Assembly: GCF_030547075.1 (NCBI RefSeq)
Contig: NZ_JAUOQH010000007.1
Location: 62,001-126,000 of the forward strand
Direction: 5' to 3'
DNA: 64,000 nt
Origin: Alteromonas sp. 1_MG-2023
GTDB lineage: Bacteria; Pseudomonadota; Gammaproteobacteria; Enterobacterales; Alteromonadaceae
Notes under the pieces: model-generated
Seen by the model: the letters and a program-made list of their open reading frames with translations, nothing else
What the model was told of the DNA's origin: nothing
Database searches by the model: none
Made by a program: the position numbers and the translations under genes
Part shown: positions 63,159 to 64,000 of the stretch, piece after piece
How the letters are laid out: each line of letters opens with the position of its first letter
Numbering within the stretch: the stretch's first letter is position 1

Positions 63159-64000
63159 TTAGTTCTTAGCAACTTGCTCGTAGCGTTTAGGTAGCTTAAA
63201 GGTCCACACCGTGCCACCTTGGTTAAGGTGCTTAACTCGCTTAGCGACTTCACCACCCCACAAAGGTACTGCGCCACCCCAGCCGGATAAGACAGACACA
63301 TATTGCTCGCCTTCCATCTCCCAAGTTACTGGCGACCCTACAATGCCTGAGCCAGTTTGGAACTTATAAACCATCTCGCCGGTTTTATCGTCAAAGGCCA
63401 TTAAGTAACCTTCTGGGTTGCCTGTCCATACCAGACCGCCGCCTGTAGTCATTACCCCGCCCCATAGTGGCGCATAGTTGTTATAGCGCCATACTTCTTT
63501 ACCGGTTTTAGGGTCAATTGCGCGAAGTACACCAATAAAGTCTTCATTGACAGATTTAATGGTAAAGCCAGCACCTAAGTAAGCAGCACCTTTTTTATAA
63601 GAGGTGGTTTCGTTCCAAATATCCATTTCCCATTCGTTGGAAGGCACATAAAACAAACCCGTATCTGGAGAATATGCCATTGGCATCCAGTTTTTACCGC
63701 CTAAGAAAGCAGGGCGAGCAACAACCTGTGCCCCTTTTTTACCATCGTCGGAAAGTGACGGATTACCAGGGCGAGTTTCGTCGATGTAAAGGGGACGACC
63801 ATTCTCATCTAAGCCTTTGGCCCAAGTTAGCTTATCTACAAACGGGAAGCCTCGAATGAAATCACCATCTTCACGGTTCAACACATAAAAGAAGCCATTT
63901 CTATCGGCGGTTGCAGCGGCTTTCACCGTTTTACCTGCTTCTTCATAATCAAACGAAATGAGCTCGTTTACACCATCAAAATCCCAGCCATCGTGAGGCG
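63159..64000 (-). CDS. PQQ-dependent methanol/ethanol-family dehydrogenase (5' end outside window)
   Basis: The C-terminal about 280 residues of a periplasmic quinoprotein dehydrogenase; the frame stays open to the right edge, beyond the in-frame ATG at 63926. [35 protein letters not shown], and the beta-propeller block [22 protein letters not shown] are typical of PQQ alcohol dehydrogenases. The calcium/PQQ ligands and the disulfide would lie outside the window. It oxidises primary alcohols and passes electrons to a cytochrome c, for which the gene at 62492 is the candidate. Confidence 0.93.
   Translation of the reverse strand, partial: PHDGWDFDGVNELISFDYEEAGKTVKAAATADRNGFFYVLNREDGDFIRGFPFVDKLTWAKGLDENGRPLYIDETRPGNPSLSDDGKKGAQVVARPAFLGGKNWMPMAYSPDTGLFYVPSNEWEMDIWNETTSYKKGAAYLGAGFTIKSVNEDFIGVLRAIDPKTGKEVWRYNNYAPLWGGVMTTGGGLVWTGNPEGYLMAFDDKTGEMVYKFQTGSGIVGSPVTWEMEGEQYVSVLSGWGGAVPLWGGEVAKRVKHLNQGGTVWTFKLPKRYEQVAKN

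Noticed and set aside
1-64000. Searched for CRISPR arrays, insertion sequences, transposases, integrases and rRNA.
   Set aside because: No regularly spaced repeats of CRISPR type, no transposase or integrase motifs, and no rRNA-like sequence were seen.

Overview
The window looks like chromosomal DNA of a marine gammaproteobacterium of the Alteromonas type. This is inferred from gene content and order (typA / glnA-DUF4124-ntrB-ntrC, plsC-rraB, pepA-holC-valS opposite lptF-lptG), PepA, GlnA and RraB sequences close to the enterobacterial families, and a moderate G+C content. No rRNA, CRISPR array, transposase or integrase was seen. One tRNA-Leu(CAA) gene is present.

Layout. 1-3.7 kb: end of a YecA/UPF0149 gene (cut by the left edge), a divergent NRAMP-type metal transporter, a PatB/MalY-type C-S lyase and a single-domain response regulator. 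3.8-10.9 kb: typA and the nitrogen module glnA, DUF4124, ntrB, ntrC, with a readable sigma-54 promoter and NtrC operators. 11-20.2 kb: an Hpt-HD-GYP protein, plsC, rraB, an exported protein with a GlyGly-CTERM-like tail, a PAS-GGDEF cyclase, and a Tat-exported binding protein paired with a TorS-like hybrid kinase. 20.4-28.5 kb: valS, holC, pepA opposite lptF, lptG, then an RDD membrane protein.

28.6-34.6 kb holds an ECF sigma / RskA-like anti-sigma pair followed by a DUF4331 protein, a cadherin-like lipoprotein, a helical-repeat protein and a HupE/UreJ-type membrane protein. An identical bipartite promoter motif (TTTTGCATC, 17 bases, CGTTT) precedes both the sigma gene and the DUF4331 gene, so a small self-contained ECF regulon can be read from the sequence. 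This is the best candidate here for an undescribed system.

34.7-37 kb: tRNA-Leu followed by repeated copies of its 3' end, terminator hairpins, REP-like palindromes, a LEM-3-type GIY-YIG nuclease gene and an unknown gene; this looks like a small island or recombination scar. 37-44.4 kb: a two-gene YeeE/YedE sulfur-transport pair, a class-3 lipase, a large Asp-box (sortilin-like) exported protein, a small membrane protein and a membrane GGDEF cyclase. 44.7-50.5 kb: a degenerate adenosylhomocysteinase-like protein, a CDP-glycerol-glycerophosphotransferase-like enzyme, a divergent ADP-ribosylglycohydrolase, a RidA protein and an M24 peptidase. 50.6-53 kb: a histidine kinase divergent from a BLUF blue-light sensor.

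53-59.6 kb: a polyol-type (sorbitol/mannitol) ABC transporter operon with an outer-membrane porin upstream and a HAD phosphatase downstream. 60-64 kb: a TPR-GGDEF cyclase, a cytochrome c and a PQQ-dependent alcohol dehydrogenase cut by the right edge. The window carries three diguanylate cyclases and one HD-GYP protein, so cyclic-di-GMP signalling is well represented.
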